From positions 1 to 64,000 of the forward strand of contig LVZB01000001.1 in assembly GCA_023101485.1 (NCBI GenBank): 64,000 nucleotides of DNA. Reading direction: 5' to 3'. The position numbers and the translations under genes are program-made. Positions 25,589 through 32,334 of this stretch are shown here, one piece after another. Numbering within the stretch: the first letter of the stretch is position 1; the number at the start of each line of letters is the position of its first letter. This DNA comes from Pasteurellaceae bacterium Macca (GTDB lineage: Bacteria; Pseudomonadota; Gammaproteobacteria; Enterobacterales; Pasteurellaceae). Under the pieces are notes generated by a model. It did not search any database, had not been told where the DNA came from, and worked only from the letters and a program-made list of their open reading frames with translations.

Positions 25589-25980
25589 CTCTCCAACAAC
25601 TCAAAATGCGGGCCATCATAAAAACGTTCGTCTTCGCTCTTCCCGTTACGATTCCAATCGCCACCCCAACGAATCGCAATGCCTAATTCATCTGCTGCAG
25701 TGAACATCGCATTCGCAACCTGTTTAAACGCCGATTTATTTTTCCAATCTACGGGTAAAGGCACAATATCTACCGCATGACCAGTTAAATGACGACTGTT
25801 TAATGTCTTCGTCGCTCCTTGCTTAAAGAGTTGCTGTTGTCTCTCTTTAGTTCGCACACCTTCGATAACCCGAAAATCAACAGCGGAAATCGCCAAAGCA
25901 CGCTTAACCACAGCCACTAAACGAGCATTCACCCCTTGCAAATTTTTCTTGCTCACGTCGCTTAATTGAAAATTACTCAT
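25585..25980 (-). CDS. Endolysin, M15-family peptidase
   Basis: A 131-residue peptidoglycan peptidase. The metal-site motifs are SRHLTGHAVDIVP (His and Asp, residues about 72-80) and DGPHFELLER (C-terminal His). The active-site region WGGDWNRNGKSEDERFYDGPHFE is typical of phage L-alanyl-D-glutamate peptidases. It cleaves the peptide cross-links after holin opens the membrane. It has no signal peptide, so release depends on the holin. Confidence 0.85.
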   Translation of the reverse strand: MSNFQLSDVSKKNLQGVNARLVAVVKRALAISAVDFRVIEGVRTKERQQQLFKQGATKTLNSRHLTGHAVDIVPLPVDWKNKSAFKQVANAMFTAADELGIAIRWGGDWNRNGKSEDERFYDGPHFELLER

Positions 25981-26302
25981 TTTCGACCCTCTTATTAATG
26001 ATTTTTAAAAATGTGGCACGAATAAAATCAATCCCTACCAAGCCAAGCATGGCACCAATTGGCGTAATCCACTCTTCGCTTAATTGGAAATACAGCAATA
26101 TCGGACGAGCGGTGTAGGCAAGAATCCCACACAAAATCGCCTCGATAGATTTTTTCCGCCACGACCCTTTACCATAAAGAAACGAACGCCCTAGTGCGAC
26201 GACAAACCCCGCCGTAAAACCGCACAGGGAGTTGTGATGGGTTGCCCACCACGCCGCAATTTGCATCCAAATATCAGGATTCTTCTCCGGCATAAAATTC
26301 AT
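25973..26302 (-). CDS. Holin, lambda S-like
   Basis: A 109-residue membrane protein with three predicted spans: NSLCGFTAGFVVALGRSFLY, AILCGILAYTARPILLYF, and ITPIGAMLGLVGIDFIRATF. It has a basic cytoplasmic end (KIINKRVENE) and the N-terminal MPEKNPDIWMQIAAWW pattern of class I holins. It times lysis by forming membrane holes. The ATG at 26302 follows GGGGTGGAGT. MPEK at the third to sixth codon could give a second start, as in lambda S dual starts. Confidence 0.8.
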   Translation of the reverse strand: MNFMPEKNPDIWMQIAAWWATHHNSLCGFTAGFVVALGRSFLYGKGSWRKKSIEAILCGILAYTARPILLYFQLSEEWITPIGAMLGLVGIDFIRATFLKIINKRVENE

Positions 26303-26358
26303 ACTCCACCCCAGATTTGAGGTATAAAAAAAGCCCACGCAATGCGTGAGCTGAAACT

Positions 26359-26432
26359 TGGCAAGGGCAGAGGGATTTGAACCCCCATTGACGATTTTGG
26401 AGACCGCTATCTTTCCGTTAGATGATGCCCTT
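26359..26432 (-). tRNA. tRNA-Trp (anticodon CCA)
   Basis: On the minus strand a perfect 7-bp acceptor stem (AAGGGCA / TGCCCTT), D-stem ATCT / AGAT, anticodon loop CTCCAAA with anticodon CCA, T-arm GGGGG-TTCAAAT-CCCTC, discriminator G and encoded CCA. The anticodon stem contains two G-U pairs. It lies between a small membrane protein gene and the holin inside the lysis block, so it is a phage-borne tRNA, not part of a host tRNA operon. Confidence 0.9.
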
Positions 26433-26437
26433 AAATT

Positions 26438-26554
26438 CTAATTCAAATAAACACCCAAGCCGATCAACACAAAGCCAATTGCAAACCCCATTGAGGCGAT
26501 AATCGCCGCACTCGCTAACATTTTCCCAACTGTATTTGCTGCTTCTGTACTCAT
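26438..26554 (-). CDS. Small membrane protein of the lysis block (38 aa)
   Basis: A 38-residue peptide (MSTEAANTVGKML start) with one long hydrophobic segment (ASAAIIASMGFAIGFVLIGL). It precedes the tRNA and holin. Size and place would suit an antiholin or holin partner, but no family is recognised. It ends only 5 bases before the tRNA. Confidence 0.5.
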   Translation of the reverse strand: MSTEAANTVGKMLASAAIIASMGFAIGFVLIGLGVYLN

Positions 26555-26633
26555 TTTTCCATCTACCTTTACTTGATGTTTTGGGTTATACTTCATCATC
26601 TTCGTTAATCATTCCGATTCAATGGTTAATGAA

Positions 26634-26670
26634 AACCCCCAGCAATTTGCCGTTGTTGGGGGTTATTTTT
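26634..26670 (+). terminator. Plus-strand terminator-like hairpin
   Basis: AACCCCC (26634-26640) pairs with GGGGGTT (26658-26664), followed by ATTTTTT. It would stop rightward transcripts entering the lysis block. Confidence 0.6.
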
Positions 26671-26676
26671 TGCTAA

Positions 26677-26707
26677 CAAAAAGCCCCGACCGTTTCCGAT
26701 CAGGGCT
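26677..26707 (-). terminator. Late-operon terminator below the Q-like gene
   Basis: On the minus strand AGCCC-T-GATCG / CGGTC-G-GGGCT with a short loop, then TTTTTG. It lies just downstream of the antiterminator gene, where a Q-type protein must overcome termination to reach the lysis and head genes. Confidence 0.75.
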
Positions 26708-26782
26708 GTGAAATTTATTCGGTGAACATCACTTATACGACGACCACCATTGCTGACAGAATATATGAAAGCACCACCAATT

Positions 26783-27241
26783 TCAAGAGAAAAATGCAAA
26801 TTTTTGCAACTTGCTTACATTTTTGTGATTTTTAATAGCAAGATCGAGAAATTTAGCCACAACCCACTCACTAGCTTCAAGACTTTGAGTCACCCTTTTA
26901 TACCACCCATTACGCGAAACCGACTTATCCCTTGCCCACTGATATTTCGCAATCGCATACACTGAACAGCCATAAACATACTTCGCTTCAAGGTATTTAT
27001 AATCTTGCGGACACGGGTTCTTAATGCAATATCCCACCACCGAACTAATCACTAACCCTAGCTCATCATCACAACGCTCTCTGACGGGTTCAACCACGGC
27101 TTCCGCATCTGCCTGTTGCATTAAGCGAGCAATCATATTCGTACGACTTTCAAAATCTAACCCACTGTACGCCCAAGCACCCCATTCATTCAACCGAGTT
27201 TGCACCCATTCCTTTTTCTCATCGCTCAATACACTGCTCAT
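26783..27241 (-). CDS. Q-like late antitermination protein
   Basis: A 152-residue protein with WVQTRLNEWGAWAYSGLDFESRTNMIARLMQ, a pattern seen in phage antitermination Q-like proteins, and a C-terminal helix region (YAIAKYQWARDKSVSRNGWYKRV). It is the last gene before a strong terminator and the lysis genes, the Q position. It would bind DNA or RNA polymerase at the late promoter and allow read-through. The ATG at 27241 with GGAGG is preferred. Confidence 0.7.
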   Translation of the reverse strand: MSSVLSDEKKEWVQTRLNEWGAWAYSGLDFESRTNMIARLMQQADAEAVVEPVRERCDDELGLVISSVVGYCIKNPCPQDYKYLEAKYVYGCSVYAIAKYQWARDKSVSRNGWYKRVTQSLEASEWVVAKFLDLAIKNHKNVSKLQKFAFFS

Positions 27242-27599
27242 TTTTACATTCCTCCATTCTAACAACAATCCTCCCTCCCTTTTCTATTCCTTTGGCTTCT
27301 ATACTGAGCTTCGGTAAATATTGCCAACAGTCGTCTGCGACAATCTGAGCATTTACAAGACTATCAAGCAGTACTTTCCACAGATTATCTAAATCCCGCT
27401 TACGATTATCAGGCAAGTAAACATCTACGCTAATTGCTACGGGTTTCTGAAAGGGTAAATGCCCCAAGCATGCTACAAATACTTGACTTTGGTAAGCTTT
27501 ACCTTTGGGTGAAATATAATGTCGCCCTTGTTTCGTATGCTTCCAATAATGATTTACGCTAGGAGGGTACGGTAATTCAATTTCTACGAACTCGCTCAT
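27219..27599 (-). CDS. rusA: RusA-family Holliday junction resolvase
   Basis: A 126-residue endonuclease. IELPYPPSVNHYWK at the N-terminus and the acidic VDVYLPDNRKRDLDNLWKVLLDSL with ADDCWQ are the RusA active-site segments (key Asp residues in PDNRKRDLDN). It resolves branched recombination or replication intermediates. It overlaps DUF1364 upstream by 4 bases and the Q-like gene by 23. Confidence 0.85.
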   Translation of the reverse strand: MSEFVEIELPYPPSVNHYWKHTKQGRHYISPKGKAYQSQVFVACLGHLPFQKPVAISVDVYLPDNRKRDLDNLWKVLLDSLVNAQIVADDCWQYLPKLSIEAKGIEKGGRIVVRMEECKNEQCIER

Positions 27600-27880
27600 A
27601 ACTTCCCTTCCCGTTTTAAAATCGCCTGCGTGCGGAACACACCTTCGGCATGGGCTAAGCGAGCTTCATCTGTGTCTAAATGACGAGTGCGACGATCTAT
27701 CTCATCGTGGCAAGAGCTACAAGCCCAAGCACCGAAAATATCATTGGGCTTTATACCCATTCCATTGAGCCCCGCCATACGGTAATGTGCCAAAACCACT
27801 GTGTCTAAATTGCCGTTGCAGATACCGGCTAACCGCACCTGACATTCCCGCCCTTTGGCTTCTTTTCTTAAATCAGCCAT
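27596..27880 (-). CDS. DUF1364 HNH-like nuclease-domain protein
   Basis: A 94-residue protein with CQVRLAGICNGN and CSSCHDEIDRRTRH: two Cys pairs and a His, a zinc-dependent HNH/EndoVII-like arrangement typical of DUF1364 (lambda NinG-related neighbourhood). It is coupled to RusA by a 4-base overlap. Such proteins are found beside Holliday resolvases in phage nin-like regions. Confidence 0.8.
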   Translation of the reverse strand: MADLRKEAKGRECQVRLAGICNGNLDTVVLAHYRMAGLNGMGIKPNDIFGAWACSSCHDEIDRRTRHLDTDEARLAHAEGVFRTQAILKREGKL

Positions 27881-27964
27881 TTATACCCCCATACAAATCA
27901 GCCAAGCCATAAACGCCCAGAAAAAAGCACATCCCAACAAAGCCACGATCAATTCCCAATTCAT
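27881..27964 (-). CDS. Tiny membrane peptide (27 aa)
   Basis: MNWELIVALLGCAFF followed by WAFMAWLICMGV is a single hydrophobic span. It starts with an ATGA overlap to the upstream zinc-ribbon gene, and its TAA is directly followed by the ATG of DUF1364. The tight packing on both sides supports translation. Function unknown. Confidence 0.55.
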   Translation of the reverse strand: MNWELIVALLGCAFFWAFMAWLICMGV

Positions 27965-28146
27965 TCATTTTCTCCTTTACTAAAATCTTGTAAGTTAATA
28001 ATCTCCTCCTCACTCCACCGCTTACCACAACGAAAGCCCGAACATTCAAACGGCCTGGCTTTGTCTATCGCCGTTTTCTCTGGAAAAGACCGCCAATCCG
28101 ACATATCCGCCCCACAAGCGGGGCATTTGGGTTGTTTTTTTGTCAT
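27961..28146 (-). CDS. Zinc-ribbon small protein (61 aa)
   Basis: A 61-residue protein with CPACGADM and CSGFRCGKRW, four cysteines that should bind one zinc. Phage-encoded proteins of this shape lie in nin-like regions. It is the first gene of the leftward block 28146-26783 and is divergent from hicAB copy 2, with about 100 bases between them. A minus promoter there is not obvious to me. Confidence 0.6.
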   Translation of the reverse strand: MTKKQPKCPACGADMSDWRSFPEKTAIDKARPFECSGFRCGKRWSEEEIINLQDFSKGENE

Positions 28147-28154
28147 ATTGCTCC

Positions 28155-28212
28155 TAAAAAGTAGAGATTATATAGATAAAATACTTGCACCTCTTAAAAA
28201 TAGAGTTATAAT
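28155..28212 (+). promoter_or_regulatory. hicAB promoter and operator (second copy)
   Basis: -35 TTGCAC (28185-28190), 16-bp spacer, -10 TATAAT (28207-28212). Two related sequences, TAAAAAGTAGAGATTATA (28155-28172) and TAAAAATAGAGTTATA (28195-28210), start 40 bp apart and could be HicB half-operators. Confidence 0.7.
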
Positions 28213-28243
28213 AACCACCATTAACAACAACCAAGAGGACACA

Positions 28244-28420
28244 GTGGACAGCAAAACGATGATTAAAATTGTTGAAAAGGACGGCTGGTACTTTGTTGAA
28301 GCCAACGGTAGCCACCACCATTTCAAACATCACACGAAAAAGGGGAAAGTAACCATTCCCCACCCAAGGAAAGATTTAGGTTTCCTTGAAAAACAAATTA
28401 GAAAACAAGCGGGGCTATAA
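28244..28420 (+). CDS. hicA: HicA toxin, second copy
   Basis: A 58-residue HicA (MIKIVEKDGWYFVEANGSHHHFKHHTKKGKVTIPHP): GSHHHFKH carries the catalytic His, and DLGFLEKQIRKQAGL is the usual end. The GTG at 28244 follows AGAGGA and gives the family length; an internal ATG at 28259 is also possible. Diverged from the first hicA of the window, so the two systems are probably independent. Confidence 0.85.
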   Translation: MDSKTMIKIVEKDGWYFVEANGSHHHFKHHTKKGKVTIPHPRKDLGFLEKQIRKQAGL

Positions 28421-28439
28421 GCCCCCTTATAGGAGTTTT

Positions 28440-28868
28440 ATGCTATACCCAATCGTTCTTCAAGCCGTGTCAGACGGCTATGTTTGTGCTATCCCTGATG
28501 TCCCAGGTTGTTTTTCCGCAGGCAACACCTTAGATGAAGCCTTTACGAATACCCAAATTGCGATTAAATCGCACATTGGCTTAATGGTGGAAGATGGCGA
28601 AGAAGTGCCATTACCTACATCACTTGAAAACCACCGAGCCAATCCTGATTTTGTGGGCGATGATTTTATGTTCTCAATGGTCGATGTGGACATCACCCAC
28701 TTGCTTGGCAAAGCGGAAAAAATCAACATCACTGTACCACGCCACTTACTGCATAAAATCGACCAATTTGTCGCAGGCAATCCCGAATATAAAAACCGCA
28801 GTAGTTTTTTAAGCCGAATTGCCGCCGACAAAGTCTATGGTTTTTCAACCCAGCCTTATCAAGGCTAA
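28440..28868 (+). CDS. hicB: HicB antitoxin, second copy
   Basis: A 142-residue antitoxin: N-terminal HicB fold (YVCAIPDVPGCFSAGNTLDEAF), and a C-terminal ribbon-helix-helix-like end (KINITVPRHLLHKIDQFV ... SSFLSRIAADKV) in place of the helix-turn-helix of copy 1. It is 19 bases from hicA. A terminator follows at 28875. Confidence 0.9.
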   Translation: MLYPIVLQAVSDGYVCAIPDVPGCFSAGNTLDEAFTNTQIAIKSHIGLMVEDGEEVPLPTSLENHRANPDFVGDDFMFSMVDVDITHLLGKAEKINITVPRHLLHKIDQFVAGNPEYKNRSSFLSRIAADKVYGFSTQPYQG

Positions 28869-28874
28869 CCACCT

Positions 28875-28900
28875 GCCCCTTGACACCAAGGGGCTTTTTT
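28875..28900 (+). terminator. hicAB copy 2 terminator
   Basis: GCCCCTTG / CAAGGGGC with loop ACAC and six T. Same sequence type as the terminators at 15382 and 29375. Confidence 0.85.
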
Positions 28901-28938
28901 CATAAGCCGATTATTTAACCACTCACGGCTATCGTGGT

Positions 28939-28970
28939 ATCCTATAAATCTCTTTAACTACTTATAGGAT
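28939..28970. promoter_or_regulatory. 9-bp inverted repeat before a small gene
   Basis: ATCCTATAA (28939-28947) and TTATAGGAT (28962-28970), centre 14 bp, just upstream of the ATG at 28978. The right arm overlaps the AGGA ribosome site. It could be an operator or an RNA hairpin that sequesters the start. Confidence 0.5.
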
Positions 28971-28977
28971 AAAAACA

Positions 28978-29151
28978 ATGCCTTATTACAACCCCAATTC
29001 AAAACCACCTTTTCGAGTCGATTTATCAAACCAAGACGCCCTTACTTTGGCAGCCCATTTTGTTCCTCGGGGATTATCCCCACAAGAAACCGCAGAACTG
29101 CTTGAAGATTATGCTAAATTCTTTATTCAGTACTTTGCGAAAAAGGCTTAA
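28978..29151 (+). CDS. Small hypothetical protein (57 aa)
   Basis: A 57-residue frame MPYYNPNSKPPFRVDL ... GLSPQETAELLEDYAKFFIQYFAKKA with AGGATAAAAACA before its ATG. The PRGLSPQETAELLEDY segment looks like a helix-turn-helix-sized helical unit. The last 29 bases overlap the convergent minus gene 29123-29359. Family unknown. Confidence 0.6.
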   Translation: MPYYNPNSKPPFRVDLSNQDALTLAAHFVPRGLSPQETAELLEDYAKFFIQYFAKKA

Positions 29152-29359
29152 TCTCACGCTTAACTTTATGCCAAACAGTCCGCTCTGACTTCCAACATTC
29201 TAGGCAATGGATAAGTTCCATTGCTTTTTTTCGGTCATCGGCAAAATCGAATTCTGTGTCATCCGTCATTTTGCAACTGTCGGCTTGAAATTCCACTTGA
29301 TGATCTGCCAAGGCTTGATCGTCAATTTCAAACACTAATCTAAATTTTACATTGTGCAT
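29123..29359 (-). CDS. Hypothetical protein (78 aa)
   Basis: An acidic 78-residue protein (HNVKFRLVFEIDDQALADHQVEFQ ... RKKAMELIHCLECW). AGGAG precedes its ATG. It is convergent with the 57-aa gene and divergent from the antirepressor B leader. I do not recognise it. Because it is not followed by other minus genes it must have its own expression signal. Confidence 0.55.
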   Translation of the reverse strand: MHNVKFRLVFEIDDQALADHQVEFQADSCKMTDDTEFDFADDRKKAMELIHCLECWKSERTVWHKVKREIKPFSQSTE

Positions 29360-29370
29360 TTTTACTCCTT

Positions 29371-29415
29371 ACCCTTGACACCAAGGGGCTTTTTGTTTAC
29401 TCTTTTTCTGCTCTC
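29371..29415 (+). promoter_or_regulatory. Terminator-like hairpin with embedded promoter before leader B
   Basis: CCCTTG-ACAC-CAAGGG (29371-29386) with GCTTTTTG behind is nearly identical to the hicAB terminators. The TTGACA inside (29375-29380) lies 17 bp before TACTCT (29398-29403). As in cassette A it may start the antirepressor leader transcript. Confidence 0.5.
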
Positions 29416-29424
29416 AAAAAGCAT

Positions 29425-29649
29425 CTACTAGCGGTAATCCGCAACCGAAAATCCTTGCGTTTTTTTTGTACCCAAAATTTGTTATTGCCAAAAAATTTTG
29501 TTTTACATCAAAGGTAAAAATTTAATCAATGGTCGAGAGTGCGACTAATACAACACTCTTTCGAGAAATACGTCCGCCATACTAGTAGTGGTTTTGAGCT
29601 CTCGACCGCCCTAATATTTAGGGAATATTCCTATCAAAAAGGATACTAG
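29425..29649 (+). promoter_or_regulatory. Antirepressor leader B: X sites and early terminator
   Basis: X1 is CTACTAG (29425-29431) and X2 is TACTAG (29644-29649), between the AAGGA site and the ATG. CTAGTAG in the C4-like RNA (29582-29588) complements both. CGCAA (29440-29444) and TTGCG (29455-29459) followed by eight T form an early terminator, and the alternative GCGG-TAAT-CCGC hairpin (29431-29442) overlaps its first arm. X2 here lies after rather than within the ribosome site. Confidence 0.7.
29531..29607 (+). ncRNA. C4-like antisense RNA B
   Basis: Closed by a 9-bp stem, GGTCGAGAG (29531-29539) with CTCTCGACC (29599-29607), total 77 nt. It keeps the GAAATACGTCCGCC segment, and the loop between CCA and TGG carries TACTAGTAG. 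The primary sequence differs from copies A, C and E, but the architecture is retained. Confidence 0.65.
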
Positions 29650-29651
29650 CT

Positions 29652-30353
29652 ATGTCAAACTTAACCATTCTCAACACTTCTGTCCGTTCACTCGATAATC
29701 TTTATTCTCTTAACGATCTCCACGCCATTAGCGGTAATGATCCAAAACATCGCCCTAGTTTATTTGTTCGTAATGAACAGACCAAAGAGCTGATAAAAGA
29801 AATTGAATCTGAGCAATGTGCAAATTCTCACATCGGTAATACCCGAAGCACAAAAACGATCTTCGCTTTAAAAACAATCAGGGGTGGTAAAGATATTTCA
29901 CTTCAAGGCACTTGGGCTTGCGAAGAATTAGCCCTTGCCTATGCCACTTGGATTTCCCCCAAATTCCATTTAGTCGTATTGAGAGCCTTTATCGCAATGC
30001 ACAAAGGCGAAGGGCAAAAAACCGAAGAAAATCGACCGCTTGCAATCCCTGAAAAAACCTACACTTTCACGCTGACAGAATACGAACTGCAAAAATTAGC
30101 GTGGCTATGGAAGATTGCAGAAAGAATGCGGAATATGCTTCACGCACTTTACGAACCGCTTGAGAAGCTCGGTTCACGTTATTCTGCCTGCGTTTACGGG
30201 GCAAGCCACGATTACAAAATGAGCCTAGACGAATGCCAGAAACTGCTTACCAGAATGACCGCAGACGTAGAATGCCACCCTAACGATTCTCGCAACAGCT
30301 GGCAACGTGTTCTCCCCGAATTGCGTAAAGGCAAACTCAACAACCCGTTTTAA
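29652..30353 (+). CDS. Mosaic phage antirepressor B (KilA-N-like + C-module 2)
   Basis: A 233-residue protein. The N-terminal half is a KilA-N-like module closely similar to antirepressor A (NLTILNTSVRSLDNLYSLNDLHAI; WACEELALAYATWISPKFHLVVLRAF). After ENRPLAIPE it switches to module 2 (KTYTFTLTEYELQKLAWLWK ... RKGKLNNPF), which is the C-terminus of antirepressor D. The linker DNA contains GACCGCTTGC at 30034-30043. Plus strand, opposite to the flanking replication and late genes, and preceded by hicAB. Confidence 0.8.
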   Translation: MSNLTILNTSVRSLDNLYSLNDLHAISGNDPKHRPSLFVRNEQTKELIKEIESEQCANSHIGNTRSTKTIFALKTIRGGKDISLQGTWACEELALAYATWISPKFHLVVLRAFIAMHKGEGQKTEENRPLAIPEKTYTFTLTEYELQKLAWLWKIAERMRNMLHALYEPLEKLGSRYSACVYGASHDYKMSLDECQKLLTRMTADVECHPNDSRNSWQRVLPELRKGKLNNPF

Positions 30354-30368
30354 TTTCCCCCTAAATCC

Positions 30369-30400
30369 GACCGCTTGTATCCGTGCAAGCGGTCTTTTTT
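30369..30400 (+). terminator. Uptake-sequence terminator after antirepressor B
   Basis: GACCGCTTG (30369-30377) and CAAGCGGTC (30386-30394) are inverted uptake-type sequences followed by TTTTTT. Confidence 0.8.
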
Positions 30401-30402
30401 CG

Positions 30403-30852
30403 CTAAAAAAATGAATACAACTGGTTAATCACATTCTCATCGGTGGTATTGCCGAAAACGTGCTTTAATGCCGCGTTGATCAAAGCGGAATAGCACCGCT
30501 CAAATTCATTCTGCTCCATATTGCCGTAACTCAAACTCTCGGCTTCTACTCGCATTCTGCCGTCAATGGTATAGCTCACTGCCTTAAACCCTGCTAACAC
30601 CGTCAGATTTTTCCGAAAGGTGTCGAACTGTTTCCTTTCGTCAAAGTGCTTCCATTCCGTTTTATCCGCTGACCAATGAGCAAAGCAGAAATTAAAAAAG
30701 GCAAACACCTTGCGATGAAATTGCGGATTGCGAGAGCGTTTAATCTCCACAGGGTACATCTCCCCTGTTTTAAAGCCTTGCAACGCCGGCAAGTCCATTT
30801 CAAAGGCGGGAGCAAAAACCCCGTTTGCCCCTTTAATCATTTGGATTTGCAT
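30403..30852 (-). CDS. DUF1367 family protein
   Basis: A 149-residue protein with GEMYPVEIKRSRNPQFHRKVFAFFNFCFAHW, the DUF1367 hallmark, and a helical C-terminus. The Met at 30852 (MQIQMIKG) is the likely start. DUF1367 genes lie among replication and nin-like genes of lambdoid phages; function unknown. Confidence 0.75.
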   Translation of the reverse strand: MQIQMIKGANGVFAPAFEMDLPALQGFKTGEMYPVEIKRSRNPQFHRKVFAFFNFCFAHWSADKTEWKHFDERKQFDTFRKNLTVLAGFKAVSYTIDGRMRVEAESLSYGNMEQNEFERCYSALINAALKHVFGNTTDENVINQLYSFF

Positions 30853-30864
30853 TGCATCCCCCAA

Positions 30865-31161
30865 TCAATGAACCAGAGTAAGTCCGAAATAATTTGCCTG
30901 TACATTATCCATCGGGAATTCCACTAAGCGTGTGATAGTAAATCTTTTACCGAAAACTTTTCTCACTGACTTCTGGGCAATATCTAAATTAGCTTTACCA
31001 TTCACTGAAATTGAAACGGTGAGCCCACGTCCAAACAGACTGCATACAAAAGTCTTATTCCCTTTATAGGCATAAACAATCACCTCTTTGGTCATAGGGT
31101 GAATTTTCGCCCCACTGTCTGTTAATAACTTTTTAACCAATTCAATATTTTTATCTGTCAT
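30865..31161 (-). CDS. Hypothetical protein (98 aa)
   Basis: A basic protein, MTDKNIELVKKLLTDSG at the start, KTFVCSLFGRGLTVSISVNGKANLD in the middle. I recognise no family. Overlaps the adenine methylase gene upstream by 4 bases, so it is part of the same operon. Confidence 0.55.
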   Translation of the reverse strand: MTDKNIELVKKLLTDSGAKIHPMTKEVIVYAYKGNKTFVCSLFGRGLTVSISVNGKANLDIAQKSVRKVFGKRFTITRLVEFPMDNVQANYFGLTLVH

Positions 31162-31694
31162 TTGGATAATCCCTTTTCCTTAATAAAACCGAGTTCAACC
31201 TGCCGAGTAACAAACCCTTGCATATTCGGGTCAAACACCGCCACCATTGAGCCTTTGTTATTGCCTTTGGCTTCCTTACCTGTCACCGGATGCACAAAAT
31301 TGATTCGTCCGCCGATAATGTCGATAACCGCTGTGGCGTGCTCTTTAATCACTCGATACCACTTGGTCGATTTATCCGCCGGCAATAACATCACCACCAA
31401 ATAACCTTGCGCTTTAAGCTCAGCCGCCCGTTTTACGAAGGGCAAAGGATTGCTGTATGGCGGATTCACCCAAAACTTCGGCTCTTCACCGCATAAGTCG
31501 GCGAGCAAATAATCCATTCTAAAATCCGCTAAAAAGTCCTCGCCGATCTCACTCTCTTTGCCGATATACAAGGAGCAAATCGCGTTAGTTTCCGTGGCAC
31601 AACCATCTACATTCACCCCAAAGGCTTTCTTTGCCCAGTAAGTGAAATAAGCTGGTGTGCGATAGGTATCTTTATCAAACTCTGGCTGTTGCAT
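31158..31694 (-). CDS. Phage DNA N6-adenine methyltransferase
   Basis: A 178-residue methylase of the phage Dam type. The catalytic motif is VNPPYSNPLPFVKRA (NPPY, about residue 80), and VVMLLPADKSTKWYRV is the following strand. The first 50 residues hold DTYRTPAYFTYWAKKAFGVNVDGCA, typical of PF05869-like proteins. It probably protects phage DNA from host restriction or regulates phage DNA. No cognate endonuclease is present nearby. Confidence 0.85.
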   Translation of the reverse strand: MQQPEFDKDTYRTPAYFTYWAKKAFGVNVDGCATETNAICSLYIGKESEIGEDFLADFRMDYLLADLCGEEPKFWVNPPYSNPLPFVKRAAELKAQGYLVVMLLPADKSTKWYRVIKEHATAVIDIIGGRINFVHPVTGKEAKGNNKGSMVAVFDPNMQGFVTRQVELGFIKEKGLSK

Positions 31695-32334
31695 TCTTGC
31701 CTCTCAAAAATCGTCCTAAATGTCGATTAAATGCCGCTTTACGTTGTTCTGGGGTCAGTCTTGCTCTCACTGATTTGGGTAATTCCGCCGTTTCAGGGGG
31801 CGCATAAATCACACCTGACTTGAGCTTATCGAGCATGGCATCTAACGCCGAGACAATCTCTTTTTCCAATCGCTCTGGCTTCCAAAAGCCCCTTTTCTGC
31901 CCTTGCTCCAATCCTGAAAGCAACCAGTATTCCGCGTTGGAACGGTAGGTCATCGGCTTAAACTCTCTGATTCGAAAGCGAGCTAATAACCCGGGCACTT
32001 CCGCGGGTTCTGGCAAGCCGTGAGTGTGATAGTCAGAGCCTTTGCACCAAGAGATAAATTTGCCCACGCTAGGTAAAAACGGCTCCGTGGCGTTTTTCGC
32101 TTTGTTCAGCCCACCTCTAAGCTGCGTTGGCGTGATGCGTTCTTCCACCAATTTTTCCAACCAAATTTGCTTGGCTCGTTCAAATTCGGCTAAGGTTTCA
32201 AAAGCGTGTTTCCAAGCTGGAAAGGTGGCTTTAAGCTCTTCAAATACTTCATCAATCATCGATTCGGCACGTTCAGCACGCTCTGCGGAAAGCGTAGCGA
32301 GAACCGTATTTTGAGGAATTACTCTACCTGGCAT
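31675..32334 (-). CDS. Replication protein P-like (helicase loader)
   Basis: A 219-residue protein of the lambda P family (VFEELKATFPAWKHAF, QIWLEKLVEERITPTQLRGGLNKA, PSVGKFISWC). P recruits host DnaB helicase to the O-origin complex. Start at 32334 is chosen because GGGGGG precedes it; it overlaps the O-like gene by 16 bases. The O-P order is the lambda order. Confidence 0.8.
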   Translation of the reverse strand: MPGRVIPQNTVLATLSAERAERAESMIDEVFEELKATFPAWKHAFETLAEFERAKQIWLEKLVEERITPTQLRGGLNKAKNATEPFLPSVGKFISWCKGSDYHTHGLPEPAEVPGLLARFRIREFKPMTYRSNAEYWLLSGLEQGQKRGFWKPERLEKEIVSALDAMLDKLKSGVIYAPPETAELPKSVRARLTPEQRKAAFNRHLGRFLRGKNATARV

